From: JAEUWI01 sp942492815
GTDB lineage: Bacteria; Hydrogenedentota; Hydrogenedentia; Hydrogenedentales; JAEUWI01
Assembly: GCA_942492815.1 (NCBI GenBank)
Contig: OW818658.1
Span: forward strand, 248,001-312,000
Length of the DNA: 64,000 nucleotides
Direction of reading: 5' to 3'
Part shown: positions 52,700 through 62,033 of the stretch, one piece after another
Layout of the letters: each line of letters starts with the position of its first letter
How positions within the stretch are numbered: the stretch's first letter is position 1
Made by a program: the position numbers and the translations under genes
Notes under the pieces: generated by a model
The model's input: the letters and a program-made list of their open reading frames with translations, nothing else
Told to the model about the DNA's origin: nothing
Database searches by the model: none

Positions 52700-52948
52700 T
52701 TCCCAGATTCCTCTGATAGTGTTCAACCTCCAGGCAGCATAGCCTGTGGTGCAAGCAGAGTAAAGATCCAGTGCAGTCCACATGGATACGAAAGCGAGTA
52801 GTGGTCAGCGGCTGCATGTATTTTTGTCTCATTTTGGGAATCGAAATCCGATATTTTCCATATTTGAGGTTCTCCCTTTGGGTGTGCGACGATAGTAGTC
52901 GCACTTTTCACGGTTTCACCCTCGCAGTAACCCAAGGAATCCTCTCCT

Positions 52949-53875
52949 ATGCGTCGTCTCTCCCCTATCCTGTTACCCGCCCTGTGTCTACTCGCCGCCG
53001 CTGTGCCAGCCGATGAAGTCTTCCGCGACCGCGGGTTTGCGGGCGGATTTAATCTGAGCGCTCCAAATTCCGGGGACAAGCCTGTGGAACTTGGCGTGAT
53101 CTTGCAGGCTGACCGCGAGGCGCCCAACGAGTGGCGTCTTGCCCAATGGGGTACACAGTTTAATTTGAAGGGAACCGTGGGCAAGACCCTGCCCGACGGA
53201 ACCCGCATCATGCGCAATGGCGGAAAGTCGATCAAGATCTTTCCGGGCGGCATGGCGGGCGACGGTATTATGCTGGGGCTGAGCGGTAACGCGGAGTTTG
53301 GCGGCATTCCCCGCAAGCAGGGGCAGAAGTGGCCCCATCTTCTATTGGAACAGCAGTTCCCGAGGGACTTCAAACTGGCGGACTCCGCCGCGCTCCCCTT
53401 CACCCTCGATTTTCGTGTGGAAAGTTGCAAGAACGGCACTGAATCACGCCTGGACCCGGCACTCCACACGGCCCAGATCACGGCCTACTGGACGCTCCAC
53501 AATCGCAACACGAGCAGCCCGGACAACGGAGAAATGATCTGGTTCGGCATCCCGCTTTTCGATGCGCGTCATGAGGTGCCCCTGGGCCACCAGGACCTGG
53601 ACACGGCCGTGGAGAACGGCAAGTTCATTTGCACCATGGAAGGCAGTCGCTTTTTCGAAGGCCCCACGGGCGACGGTCAGTGGCACAAGATTGCCTGCGA
53701 TCTGGTACCCCTCGTGAAGGAGGCGCTTGTGGCCACCCAGGCCAAGGGATTGATGACCAAGACCCGGTTTGAAGATCTCCACGCCACCTCCTTTAATCTG
53801 GGCTGGGAAGTGCCCGGTCCCTACGATTGCGAGATTTCTCTGAAGAATCTCAGCCTCGATCGCGTGGCTCCCTGA
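52949..53875 (+). CDS. Secreted protein of unknown function
   Basis: This 308-residue exported protein has a clear signal peptide (SPILLPALCLLAAAVPA) and a beta-rich body with many Gly/Asp turns (FRDRGFAGGFNLSAP; IMRNGGKSIKIFPGG). I do not recognise the family. Aromatic residues near the C-terminus (NLGWEVPGPYDCEISLKNLSL) recall carbohydrate-binding sandwiches, but this is only an impression. It is followed by a strong hairpin and is convergent with the PKD lipoprotein gene. Confidence 0.75.
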   Translation: MRRLSPILLPALCLLAAAVPADEVFRDRGFAGGFNLSAPNSGDKPVELGVILQADREAPNEWRLAQWGTQFNLKGTVGKTLPDGTRIMRNGGKSIKIFPGGMAGDGIMLGLSGNAEFGGIPRKQGQKWPHLLLEQQFPRDFKLADSAALPFTLDFRVESCKNGTESRLDPALHTAQITAYWTLHNRNTSSPDNGEMIWFGIPLFDARHEVPLGHQDLDTAVENGKFICTMEGSRFFEGPTGDGQWHKIACDLVPLVKEALVATQAKGLMTKTRFEDLHATSFNLGWEVPGPYDCEISLKNLSLDRVAP

Positions 53876-53913
53876 GGCATCGACTCCAAATCACCATAGC
53901 ACCTGAATTCGAA

Positions 53914-53944
53914 GTGCCCCCGATGTTCTTTCCATCGGGGGCAC
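53914..53944. terminator. Bidirectional hairpin between convergent genes
   Basis: GTGCCCCCGATG pairs with CATCGGGGGCAC (12 bp, the innermost pair G-C) around a 7-nt loop. It lies between the ends of the secreted gene and the PKD lipoprotein gene. There is no long T run. Confidence 0.65.
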
Positions 53945-53969
53945 GTTGCATTTCGCTTGGCTGGGAGGG

Positions 53970-56900
53970 CTACCGCAGTTCGGGCCGCTCCACGATGTCC
54001 CCGTTCTCATCCAGATCTGTCTCCCAGATGGCGCCTTCGTCCGCTTCGCCACCGATGCTGCCGTAGACCGTCGTGATCCCATCCCCTCGCTGGAACAGGC
54101 CCCAGTTGTCACGGCTCGGCGCCGCGTCCAATTCGGTGCGCCACAGGATATTGCTGAAGGCGTCCAGGCGGTGGACGACCGGGACCTCGCCTTCGTCGCG
54201 GGTCAGCCCAGAGAGGACCAGCAGGTCGCCTCCGGCAGCGGGGGAGAAGCTGGCGGTGTCCTGTGCCGAGCAATCCGGCACCACCTGAACCCAGCGCATT
54301 TCGCCGGCCGAATCAAGCCGCAGCAGCATCAGTTCGCCCTCAGTGCCATTCAGGGAGGTCTCCCCCCAGACCAGAAGATCGCCGTCGTGCAGTGCCACTA
54401 ACCCGGTCACCGCGTCAAATGCGAACTCATCCAGATCCAGCTCCCAGACCAGTTCCATCGCGCCGTCGGTGCGTACCAGCAGGGGGGATTCGCTGACCGG
54501 CCCGAATGCGCTCTGGTGGGTGAGTGCGGCCCAGCCACCATCAAGCGTTTGCACGGCCTCCCGTTCCTCTTTGACCGTGATTCGGGTGTCCTGTCCGGCG
54601 TTTTTGCCATCGAGGTCCCAGGTGACCGGGTGGGGCTGAATCGCGAGCCCGCCCCCTTCTTTGGCGCACACGATGTCGAAGGAGTAGTTCACCTTGCCGG
54701 TGAACCAACTGTTGGGAAGGGTCAACCCGTTGAAATCGTTTGACCCTTGCGACTTGGCGCTGTTGGTGAAGAGGGTCAGGTTACCATCGGATACCGCCGC
54801 CCCGCCGCCCGCCGCCCGATATAGGATCCCGGCCCCCGTCGTTGGCATGCTCCGGTTCAGGAGGTAGTATCCCTGGCGCGTGTTGTTCTGCAGCGCCAGG
54901 TTGTTGAAGTCGAGAACGACCAATTTCCCCGAGGTCACGTTGACCGTCCCGACGAGGCTCCAGACATTGGGCAAGGTCTCGAGTCCGGGTGACGGGAAGG
55001 CGCACTGGTAGTGCCGAATCGTGTTGGAAGAGTCGGGGGTCGAAAAGTCCACCGTATACGAATTCAATTGCAGGTTGCGCAGCGGCAGCAGGTCAAACAT
55101 GATGCCGTTGAGGGCGACGCCCGGATCCGACCAGCCCTGCAGCGTGCGCGTGTGATCGGCGGCGACCGTGAGGGACAGATTGCTGTTGGCGAAGGTGCCC
55201 TGGGCGCTGATGAGTTCCATCGTAACGCTGTAGCAGCCGGTCGACGTGTAGGTGTGGCTTGTTGACGTTCCCGTCACCACATCGGACTTGCCATCGCCCC
55301 AGGTCCAGCGCCGGGAAACGCCCGTCAGATTGCCCGTGTCCGTGAGGTCCTTGAACGCCACCGTCAGCGGCACGGGACCGCTCGTTGTGTCGCCCATCGT
55401 GTAATTCAGCACCGGACGCACGAGCACGGGGGTCACGAGGCTGGCCGTCGCCGTGTTGCCCTGGGAAGTGGTGATAGTCATCTCCACATCGTAGGAACCC
55501 GCCTTGGTGTAGGTCCGGCTCGCCGTATTCGTCGTTGTTACCGAAGTGCCGCCGTCCTTGAAATCCCAGCTCCGGGAAGTAATGGTCAGCCCTCCCGTGC
55601 TGGTCACGTCGGTAAAGGTGATCGACACCGGCGCATCCACATTGGTCAGATCGCCGCTGAAGCTGATCGGGTGAATCGTGATGTTGACCGGGGTGGGGCT
55701 GAGGAAATTCCCGATGGACGTATTCAGCGTCACCGTCGCCGGGCGCACCAGCGCGGTGCTCCCGGTATTCGTATAGCGGTGCTGCACTGTGGCGGTGGGG
55801 GCGGTGACCGTCTGGGAAGTGCCGTCGCCAAAATTCCACGTGCGGCTGGTCACGGTCACGCCGCCCGTGTTTGTATTGTCCGTGAAGGTCACGTCCACCA
55901 CCGCCGGGCCCGCGACCACGTTGGCGCTGTGAGAGATGACCGGAGAAACCACAATCGGCGAAGTGCCCGATGCCGTGCGGTTACCCTGCGCCGTGCTCGC
56001 GATCATGCTGATCGTGAAGGTGCCGGGCGTCGTGTAGGTATGGCTTCCGCTCGCGGTCTGCCCCGTGCCGTCGCCATAGTCCCACTGGGTTCCCGTGATG
56101 GCCAGATCGCCCACCGCCGTTGTGTTGGTGACCGAAATGGTGTGGGGCGCGCTGCCGATCAGTCCGCCGTTTGCGGTGAAGGTAAGGGGGTTCACCCGGA
56201 TATAGCCCGGCTCCGATCGCACCAGGCTTCCCTGATTCAGCGTGTTCAGCGTAAGCGTCACCGTGTAGGTGCCTGGTGACGCGTAGGTGTGGCTGGCCGT
56301 CAGGTTATTGGTGGTCGTGTCCGGCGTTCCGTCACCCCAGGACCAGGTGCGGTTTGAGGTGGTGACGTTGCCGGGGTCCGTGTCGTCGCTAAAAATCGCG
56401 GTCAACGCGCCTGGGCCGGAACGCAGGTTCGCGCTGAAGGCGGGCACCGCGTTGATGACGACCTCGCTGGTCAGCGCGCCCGTGAAGCTTCCGTTCGGCG
56501 TAACGATGGTCAAGGTGGGCGAGTAATTCCCCGGTATGATGTAGGTGTGGCTCGCTGTTCCCGCCTGGGTTGTCACCGGGGCCGAGCCATCCTCGAAATC
56601 CCAGATCCACTCGGTAATATCGAGATTGCCTGCGGCGGTCGTGTCGGTCAGTGTCACAGACACCGGAGCCGGTCCGCCCGACGTGGACGCGCTCAAGGTG
56701 ACGTCGGGCTCGACAACAATCAGGTCGGACACCACCGTATTCACCGAGCCCTGGGCCGACGCTATGGTCAGGCGCACGTCGTAAGCCCCCGCCGAGGTGT
56801 AGGTGTGGCTCGGGTTCTCGTCCGTGCTCGTCGCGCCATCACCAAAGTTCCACAGGTAGCCCGTGGGTACTACCGTGCCAAGCGCAGTTGTATTGCTGAA

Positions 56901-59900
56901 ATTTACCAGCAGGGGCGCGTCGCCGCCGGTGGTATCCGCCGTGAACGAGGGAACCGGGTTCACTGCGATGTAGTCGGTCTTCGTGGTTGTTTCCGTGCCG
57001 CCGGTGGTCGTGAGTACAAACGACACCGTATAGGCACCCGGCACCGTGTAGGTATGGGTGGGCGTCGCGGCGGTACTCGTGGCGCCATCGCCAAAGTCCC
57101 AGTCCGTCCCCGTAATGGTCGCTCCGCCCGTGTCCGAGGTATTGGAGAATGTGACCGAAAGAGGGGCCTGGCCCGATCGCGGAATGCCGGAGAAATTGGG
57201 CTCGGGCTCGACCTCAATCGTCGCGGGTGTGGCGCTCGTCGCAACGCCCAGGGCCGTTGTCAGGCTCAACGTCGCGGTGTAGGTGCCCGCAGTGGCATAG
57301 GTGTGGAGCGGGTTCGCCTCGGCGCTGGTATTCCCGTCGCCGAAGTTCCAAAGGATAGCGGTGACCGCCAGATTGCCCACATTGGAGGTATCGGTGAACT
57401 GCACACCCAGCGGCGCCACGCCATTCGTGGGCGTCGCGCTGAACGTCACCACGGGTGACACATTGATCGACGTCATGGTCTCCGTCGTCGCCACGCCCTC
57501 GGCCGACGTCATGGCCAGCGTTACCACGTAGATGCCCGGCTCGGCAAAGACATGGGTGGGGCTCGCAGCCGTGCTCGTACTGCCGTCGCCGAAATTCCAG
57601 AGCCAGCTCACCCCGGTGAGATTGCCTGGGTCGGTTCCATTGGCAAAGACCACCGAGCTCGATCCCGAACCGGGCGTGACCGCAGCCGTCGCCGTCAGGT
57701 CGGGCAGGACCTCAATATAGTCCGCACGCTCGCCCGTCGTTTCGCCCTGGGCCGTGGTAGTGGTCAATGCCACGTCGTAGCGACCCGCCTTGGTATAGGT
57801 ATGCCGGGGCGACTCTTCGTCGCTCGGGTCGCCCTCGCCAAAATTCCAGCTTCGTACGGTGGTCTCGAGAATACCCGTATTCGTCGTATCTGAAAAGGCC
57901 ACGTCCAGTGGGGCAACTCCTGAAGTCACGCTGCCCGCAAACGTCACTTCGGGCGCAATCGTGATGAGGCCGGTCTTCGTTTCCGTGTCCGGCCCCAGAC
58001 CGGTGCCGACGGTCAACACCGCTGTGTAGGTTCCGGGTCCGGCGTAGAGGTGCGAGGGGTTTTGGAGCCCGCTCGTCGTGCCATCGCCAAAGCTCCAGTC
58101 CCAGGTCTGCAATTCGACACTGCCCGCCACCGTGGTATCGGTGAATTGTACCAGCAGCGTATTTTCACCCGAGGTCGGTGCGGCGGCGAATGAAGCTGCG
58201 GGGCGCACCACCACAAAGTCCGACTGGGCCGTTGTGCTGTTGCCCAGCTCGGTCGATACCGTCAGGGAGACATCGTAGACGCCGGGTGCGGAAAAAGTGT
58301 GCTCGGGATTCTGCGCGGTGCTGTGGGATCCATCGCCGAAGTTCCAGTCCCAGCCCGAGATGCTCAGATCGCCGGGCTCCGTTTCGTCTTGAAACTGGAC
58401 CGCCAGTGGCGCACCCGTGGCCGAGAGCGGAGTCCCGGTAAAGGCCGGTTTCGGGCGGAGTTGGACGGACTCCAACTGGGTGGCACTGACCTCGCCCTGT
58501 TCCGTGGTGACGGTCAGGGAGACATCGTAAATACCCGCCTTCGTGTAGGTGTGGCTCGGGTTCTCCAGGGTGCTCGTGCCGCCATCGCCAAAATTCCACG
58601 ACCAGGCGCTTGCCGTCAGGGGCGATACCGCCGTCGTGTCGACAAAGGTCACGGCGGCGGGGGCGAGCCCCGTGGAGGGCGTGCGGGTGAAACTGACATT
58701 GGGCTCGACCCGGATGAAGGCGGGCTTCCGCTCCGAATTGGGTCCCGACGGGGTGGTGAGCACCAGAGATACGGTGTAGGTGCCGGGTTCATCAAATACG
58801 TGAAGGGGATCTTCGGCCGAGCTCGTATTTCCATCGCCGAAGTCCCAGGAGCGACCGCTGATGCCCACGGAGCCGGGATCCGAGGCGTCCCGGAACTGGA
58901 CTGGGAGAGGGGCCTTGCCCGAAACCGGCTCGGCGGTGAAATTCGCGTCGGCTTTCTCGAACACATGGACAAACTGGGAGCGGGTCAGCGTGTTCGCGCC
59001 TTCCGCCGTCGTTACCGTGAGGGTCACCGTATAGTCGCCGGTGCCGGTGTAGACCCGCGTCGGGTTCTGCTCCGTGCTGGTGGTTCCGTCTCCGAACTCC
59101 CAGAGCCACGCGGTGATCGGCTGGGTGCCCGGCGCGGACGTGTCCGTGAACGTGACGGTCACGGGACTCTCGCCGGAGGTCGGCGTGGCCTCGAAAGCGG
59201 CCGAGGGCAGGGCCACCACTTCGATAAACGATTCACGATTCAGCGTGCTGCTGCCCACCGACGATTGTACCGTCAGGGAGACCGGATAGCGCCCCGGCGT
59301 GGTGTAAATGTGGACCGGGTTCGTCTCCCCGCTGAAGGCCGCGTCCCCAAAGCTCCACTGGCGTGTCGTGATGGCCGAGGCGCCCGCCGTCGAGGCATCG
59401 CGGAATTCCACCGAAAGCGGGGCCGGCCCCCGCAACGGTGTAGCGCTGAATCCGGCCTGGGGCGGCGCGAGGGCCGTGATGTATTTTTCTTTCGAAACGG
59501 TGTCCGTGCCCGCATCGGTCTCGACCGTCAGCGAGATGTCATACTGACCGGCCTCGGCGAATTCATGGGCGGGATTACGCTGGGTCGAGCTCGTTCCGTC
59601 GCCGAAATCCCAGAGCCAGCTTGTTATGGGCGACGTGCCCGGCTGGGACTCATCGGTGAAGGTGGCCACGAGCGGTGCCGCTCCCTGAACCGGCGAAGCG
59701 CGGAAGGCGGCCGCCGGTCCCTCCGTCGCACGAATGAGGTTTGTCCGGGTCGTGCTGGCTTCACCTGAGGCGTTGCGCACCTTCAGAATAACGGTGTAGA
59801 CCCCCGGCGCTTCGTAGCGGTGCTCGGGATTCTGCTCCGTGCTCGTCTCGCCGTCGCCGAAGGTCCAGGCCCACGCTTCAATCGCCGAACCGCCCGGTGT

Positions 59901-60584
59901 GGAGGTGTCGGTGAACTGCACCAGCAAGGGGGCAGCGCCCGTGGCGGGTGTGGCGCGGAAGCTCGCCGAGGGCAGTGAGCCCACCTGAATATAGCTCTGG
60001 CGCGTTTCGGTGTCCGTTCCGCCCGCACTGGTTACGGTCAGCGCGACGGTGTAAGCGCCCGGCTGTTGGTAGACATGGCGCGGATCCTCTTCATCGCTCG
60101 TTTCGCCGTCGCCAAAGCTCCATTGCCGGGAGGTAATGGCGAAGGGGCCGCCGTCGGACTCATCCTGGAACTGCACCGCGAGGGGTGTATTGCCGTTGCG
60201 GGGTGTTGCCGAGAAGGTCGCCACCGGGGCCGCCCGGACCGTAATGTAAGCGTTCTTCGTTTCCGTGTCCGTGCCGAAGAGGGTGGACACAGTCAGCGTG
60301 ACGCGGTACGTTCCCTGACTGCCGTAGGTGTGCACCGGGTTTTCTTCGGCACTGTCGGAACCGTCGCCGAAGTCCCAACGCCACGTCTCAATCGCGGCGC
60401 TTCCCGCCAGGGAGAGATCCGAGAAGCGCACGAGAAGAGGACCCTCGCCGTCTGTCGGCGTCGCCGAGAATTCGGCCGTTGGTCCGGAAAAGGGACAACC
60501 CGCGAGGGTCAGCGAAATAAGAAGCCCTGCAACAACGCTCGCAAGGGACTTTAGAAAAGCAAGATTTCGGTTATATATCCGCAT
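53970..60584 (-). CDS. Giant lipoprotein with 21 tandem PKD domains
   Basis: This 2204-residue protein has a signal peptide with a lipobox (LTLAGC, Cys30). Twenty-one PKD domains of about 80-85 residues each follow (about 35-1790). Each has a W-x-FGDG-type turn, an NPxHxY/F strand and a G-x-Y-x-V-x-L-T strand; some late copies read WGDG, YGDG or FKDG. The last 400 residues hold a jelly-roll-like part and a short beta-propeller-like part (LLVWGETSLNG; LLVLSGLTRDEG). PKD domains act as stiff Ig-like spacers that hold a head domain away from the membrane and may help protein-protein or polysaccharide contact. The head has no enzyme motif I can see. Confidence 0.92.
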   Translation of the reverse strand: MRIYNRNLAFLKSLASVVAGLLISLTLAGCPFSGPTAEFSATPTDGEGPLLVRFSDLSLAGSAAIETWRWDFGDGSDSAEENPVHTYGSQGTYRVTLTVSTLFGTDTETKNAYITVRAAPVATFSATPRNGNTPLAVQFQDESDGGPFAITSRQWSFGDGETSDEEDPRHVYQQPGAYTVALTVTSAGGTDTETRQSYIQVGSLPSASFRATPATGAAPLLVQFTDTSTPGGSAIEAWAWTFGDGETSTEQNPEHRYEAPGVYTVILKVRNASGEASTTRTNLIRATEGPAAAFRASPVQGAAPLVATFTDESQPGTSPITSWLWDFGDGTSSTQRNPAHEFAEAGQYDISLTVETDAGTDTVSKEKYITALAPPQAGFSATPLRGPAPLSVEFRDASTAGASAITTRQWSFGDAAFSGETNPVHIYTTPGRYPVSLTVQSSVGSSTLNRESFIEVVALPSAAFEATPTSGESPVTVTFTDTSAPGTQPITAWLWEFGDGTTSTEQNPTRVYTGTGDYTVTLTVTTAEGANTLTRSQFVHVFEKADANFTAEPVSGKAPLPVQFRDASDPGSVGISGRSWDFGDGNTSSAEDPLHVFDEPGTYTVSLVLTTPSGPNSERKPAFIRVEPNVSFTRTPSTGLAPAAVTFVDTTAVSPLTASAWSWNFGDGGTSTLENPSHTYTKAGIYDVSLTVTTEQGEVSATQLESVQLRPKPAFTGTPLSATGAPLAVQFQDETEPGDLSISGWDWNFGDGSHSTAQNPEHTFSAPGVYDVSLTVSTELGNSTTAQSDFVVVRPAASFAAAPTSGENTLLVQFTDTTVAGSVELQTWDWSFGDGTTSGLQNPSHLYAGPGTYTAVLTVGTGLGPDTETKTGLITIAPEVTFAGSVTSGVAPLDVAFSDTTNTGILETTVRSWNFGEGDPSDEESPRHTYTKAGRYDVALTTTTAQGETTGERADYIEVLPDLTATAAVTPGSGSSSVVFANGTDPGNLTGVSWLWNFGDGSTSTAASPTHVFAEPGIYVVTLAMTSAEGVATTETMTSINVSPVVTFSATPTNGVAPLGVQFTDTSNVGNLAVTAILWNFGDGNTSAEANPLHTYATAGTYTATLSLTTALGVATSATPATIEVEPEPNFSGIPRSGQAPLSVTFSNTSDTGGATITGTDWDFGDGATSTAATPTHTYTVPGAYTVSFVLTTTGGTETTTKTDYIAVNPVPSFTADTTGGDAPLLVNFSNTTALGTVVPTGYLWNFGDGATSTDENPSHTYTSAGAYDVRLTIASAQGSVNTVVSDLIVVEPDVTLSASTSGGPAPVSVTLTDTTAAGNLDITEWIWDFEDGSAPVTTQAGTASHTYIIPGNYSPTLTIVTPNGSFTGALTSEVVINAVPAFSANLRSGPGALTAIFSDDTDPGNVTTSNRTWSWGDGTPDTTTNNLTASHTYASPGTYTVTLTLNTLNQGSLVRSEPGYIRVNPLTFTANGGLIGSAPHTISVTNTTAVGDLAITGTQWDYGDGTGQTASGSHTYTTPGTFTISMIASTAQGNRTASGTSPIVVSPVISHSANVVAGPAVVDVTFTDNTNTGGVTVTSRTWNFGDGTSQTVTAPTATVQHRYTNTGSTALVRPATVTLNTSIGNFLSPTPVNITIHPISFSGDLTNVDAPVSITFTDVTSTGGLTITSRSWDFKDGGTSVTTTNTASRTYTKAGSYDVEMTITTSQGNTATASLVTPVLVRPVLNYTMGDTTSGPVPLTVAFKDLTDTGNLTGVSRRWTWGDGKSDVVTGTSTSHTYTSTGCYSVTMELISAQGTFANSNLSLTVAADHTRTLQGWSDPGVALNGIMFDLLPLRNLQLNSYTVDFSTPDSSNTIRHYQCAFPSPGLETLPNVWSLVGTVNVTSGKLVVLDFNNLALQNNTRQGYYLLNRSMPTTGAGILYRAAGGGAAVSDGNLTLFTNSAKSQGSNDFNGLTLPNSWFTGKVNYSFDIVCAKEGGGLAIQPHPVTWDLDGKNAGQDTRITVKEEREAVQTLDGGWAALTHQSAFGPVSESPLLVRTDGAMELVWELDLDEFAFDAVTGLVALHDGDLLVWGETSLNGTEGELMLLRLDSAGEMRWVQVVPDCSAQDTASFSPAAGGDLLVLSGLTRDEGEVPVVHRLDAFSNILWRTELDAAPSRDNWGLFQRGDGITTVYGSIGGEADEGAIWETDLDENGDIVERPELR

Positions 60585-61033
60585 CGAAGGCCCGGTAATC
60601 GAGAAAATGCCAAGGCGGTCAACCTCGCATGGTCACAGGCAATGCGAAGCGCCGAAAAGCACAGGTTGGACAGGAGCTAACCCATTGAAATCCCAAGACG
60701 AACCCCGCTCAACCAGATGCTTTTTTCCGTGGGGGCATTCTGCCCGTCCCGCACGTAATTGTCAACCTTAGACACGGTGGGACGGACGCGCGCAGGCTCC
60801 GTTGGGAATGTGGGAACAGCGTCGCCCAGCAGCCTAGATTGTAGACACAAGGAAGCTAGCCGCTCAATTCGGAGTTGAGACGGGTTTTGCTGCTATTTGC
60901 ATTTTGCGGACATGAATTGGTTATATAGCACAACTGCGCGAAAAGGCAGCCGCCCCTCAATGATTCAGCTATATGCCGGGCGAAGCGGCGCGGCCCGCGT
61001 AGGAATCGTGGATGAAAGGGGAGACCTCGCTAA
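60585..61033. other. Gene-free divergent upstream region
   Basis: This 449-bp spacer lies between the divergent PKD lipoprotein gene and a membrane protein gene. It should hold promoters for both. I see no clear promoter pair, repeat or convincing small gene in it. Confidence 0.5.
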
Positions 61034-61762
61034 ATGACCATTTTCGGATTTGTGGTGCTTGGGATACCGCTGGCACTTGCAATAGCCGCGCTATCCGTAC
61101 GCGAAATCCGGCGGGAGCTCGGCGAAGATGGGGTGGCATTCCAAGCATGCCTGGCGCCCGCACGAGGTATGCTCGTTCCCTATTTTGGAACGACCGCCCT
61201 GTGCCTCGTCGGACATTTCCTTGCCGTATGGGTGGCGCTCCGGACTGCCGAACCTGCCCATGGATTATCACAGGCGACCAGCTTCATTCCCGTGTTTGTG
61301 GAATCCGTCTACCTGGGGCTGCTTGCTGGGATCGTATTTCCCTCGAAGTATTGGGTCATACCCAACACATTCACACTTTCGGGTATTCTCGCCGCCCCAT
61401 TCGCCGCTATCGTTGTCCCTGGCGCTTTCGCGCAAGATTCTCCTATTCCTCTCGGCGGCTTTCTGAGTTGTATTCTCGGGATCGCTTTTTGCTTTGCAAT
61501 TCCATTTGGACTTGATTCGTTGGGGATGCGATTGCTCGCAAAGCCGCTATTGGGTTTTGGGACTATCAAGCATCTCACGCTTGCTGGAGCGCTTCTGGGG
61601 CCCGTGAAGGGTTTGGCGTGCTTTGTGCTCTTCTTGTGCTTGACGCCGGTTGCCGGGCTATTCCGGCGCGACCTTACCTACGTGCCAACGGGCCTCACGG
61701 TCACGTTGTCCGCTTATCTCATTTATGCGTTCGCCGATGGGCTGTTGGTTTACTTTAGGTGA
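61034..61762 (+). CDS. Prepilin-peptidase-like membrane protein lacking catalytic Asp
   Basis: This 242-residue protein has about six to seven membrane segments. It resembles the C-terminal core of A24 prepilin peptidases: IPNTFTLSGILA (109-120) sits where those have D-x5-IPN, and GFGTIKHLTLAGALLG (174-189) where those have GxGD-x-KLLAALGA-x-LG. Both catalytic aspartates are replaced, by Pro103 and Thr177. It is therefore probably not a protease and may be a degenerate paralogue with a structural or regulatory role. No pilus genes are nearby. The assignment rests on weak motifs. Confidence 0.6.
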   Translation: MTIFGFVVLGIPLALAIAALSVREIRRELGEDGVAFQACLAPARGMLVPYFGTTALCLVGHFLAVWVALRTAEPAHGLSQATSFIPVFVESVYLGLLAGIVFPSKYWVIPNTFTLSGILAAPFAAIVVPGAFAQDSPIPLGGFLSCILGIAFCFAIPFGLDSLGMRLLAKPLLGFGTIKHLTLAGALLGPVKGLACFVLFLCLTPVAGLFRRDLTYVPTGLTVTLSAYLIYAFADGLLVYFR

Positions 61763-62033
61763 GCGCAGCGTATACATCACGGGATTGCTCCAGCCACTCA
61801 GATGCACCGGGCCGCCACGTCAATTAACAGGACTATTTCAGGGAGGGATATGGGGTGTTGCGAGGCCCTCGCGATCTCCGACACTGCCCCGTGAAACAGA
61901 TGTCGATATAGCACCGCGTATACCTCGGCCACGACGGGACAGCCACGGACGTCAAAATCAACTTCGCTCGGGTATAGACTCGTGTTTGAAAATAGATTAC
62001 CTTGCTACCGACGACACGTGTCCGCGTCAGTCC

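Noticed and set aside
58299..59768. Open frame of 489 codons antisense to the PKD array
   Set aside because: It follows from the GC-rich repeated PKD codons; Arg/Gly-rich and without any domain.
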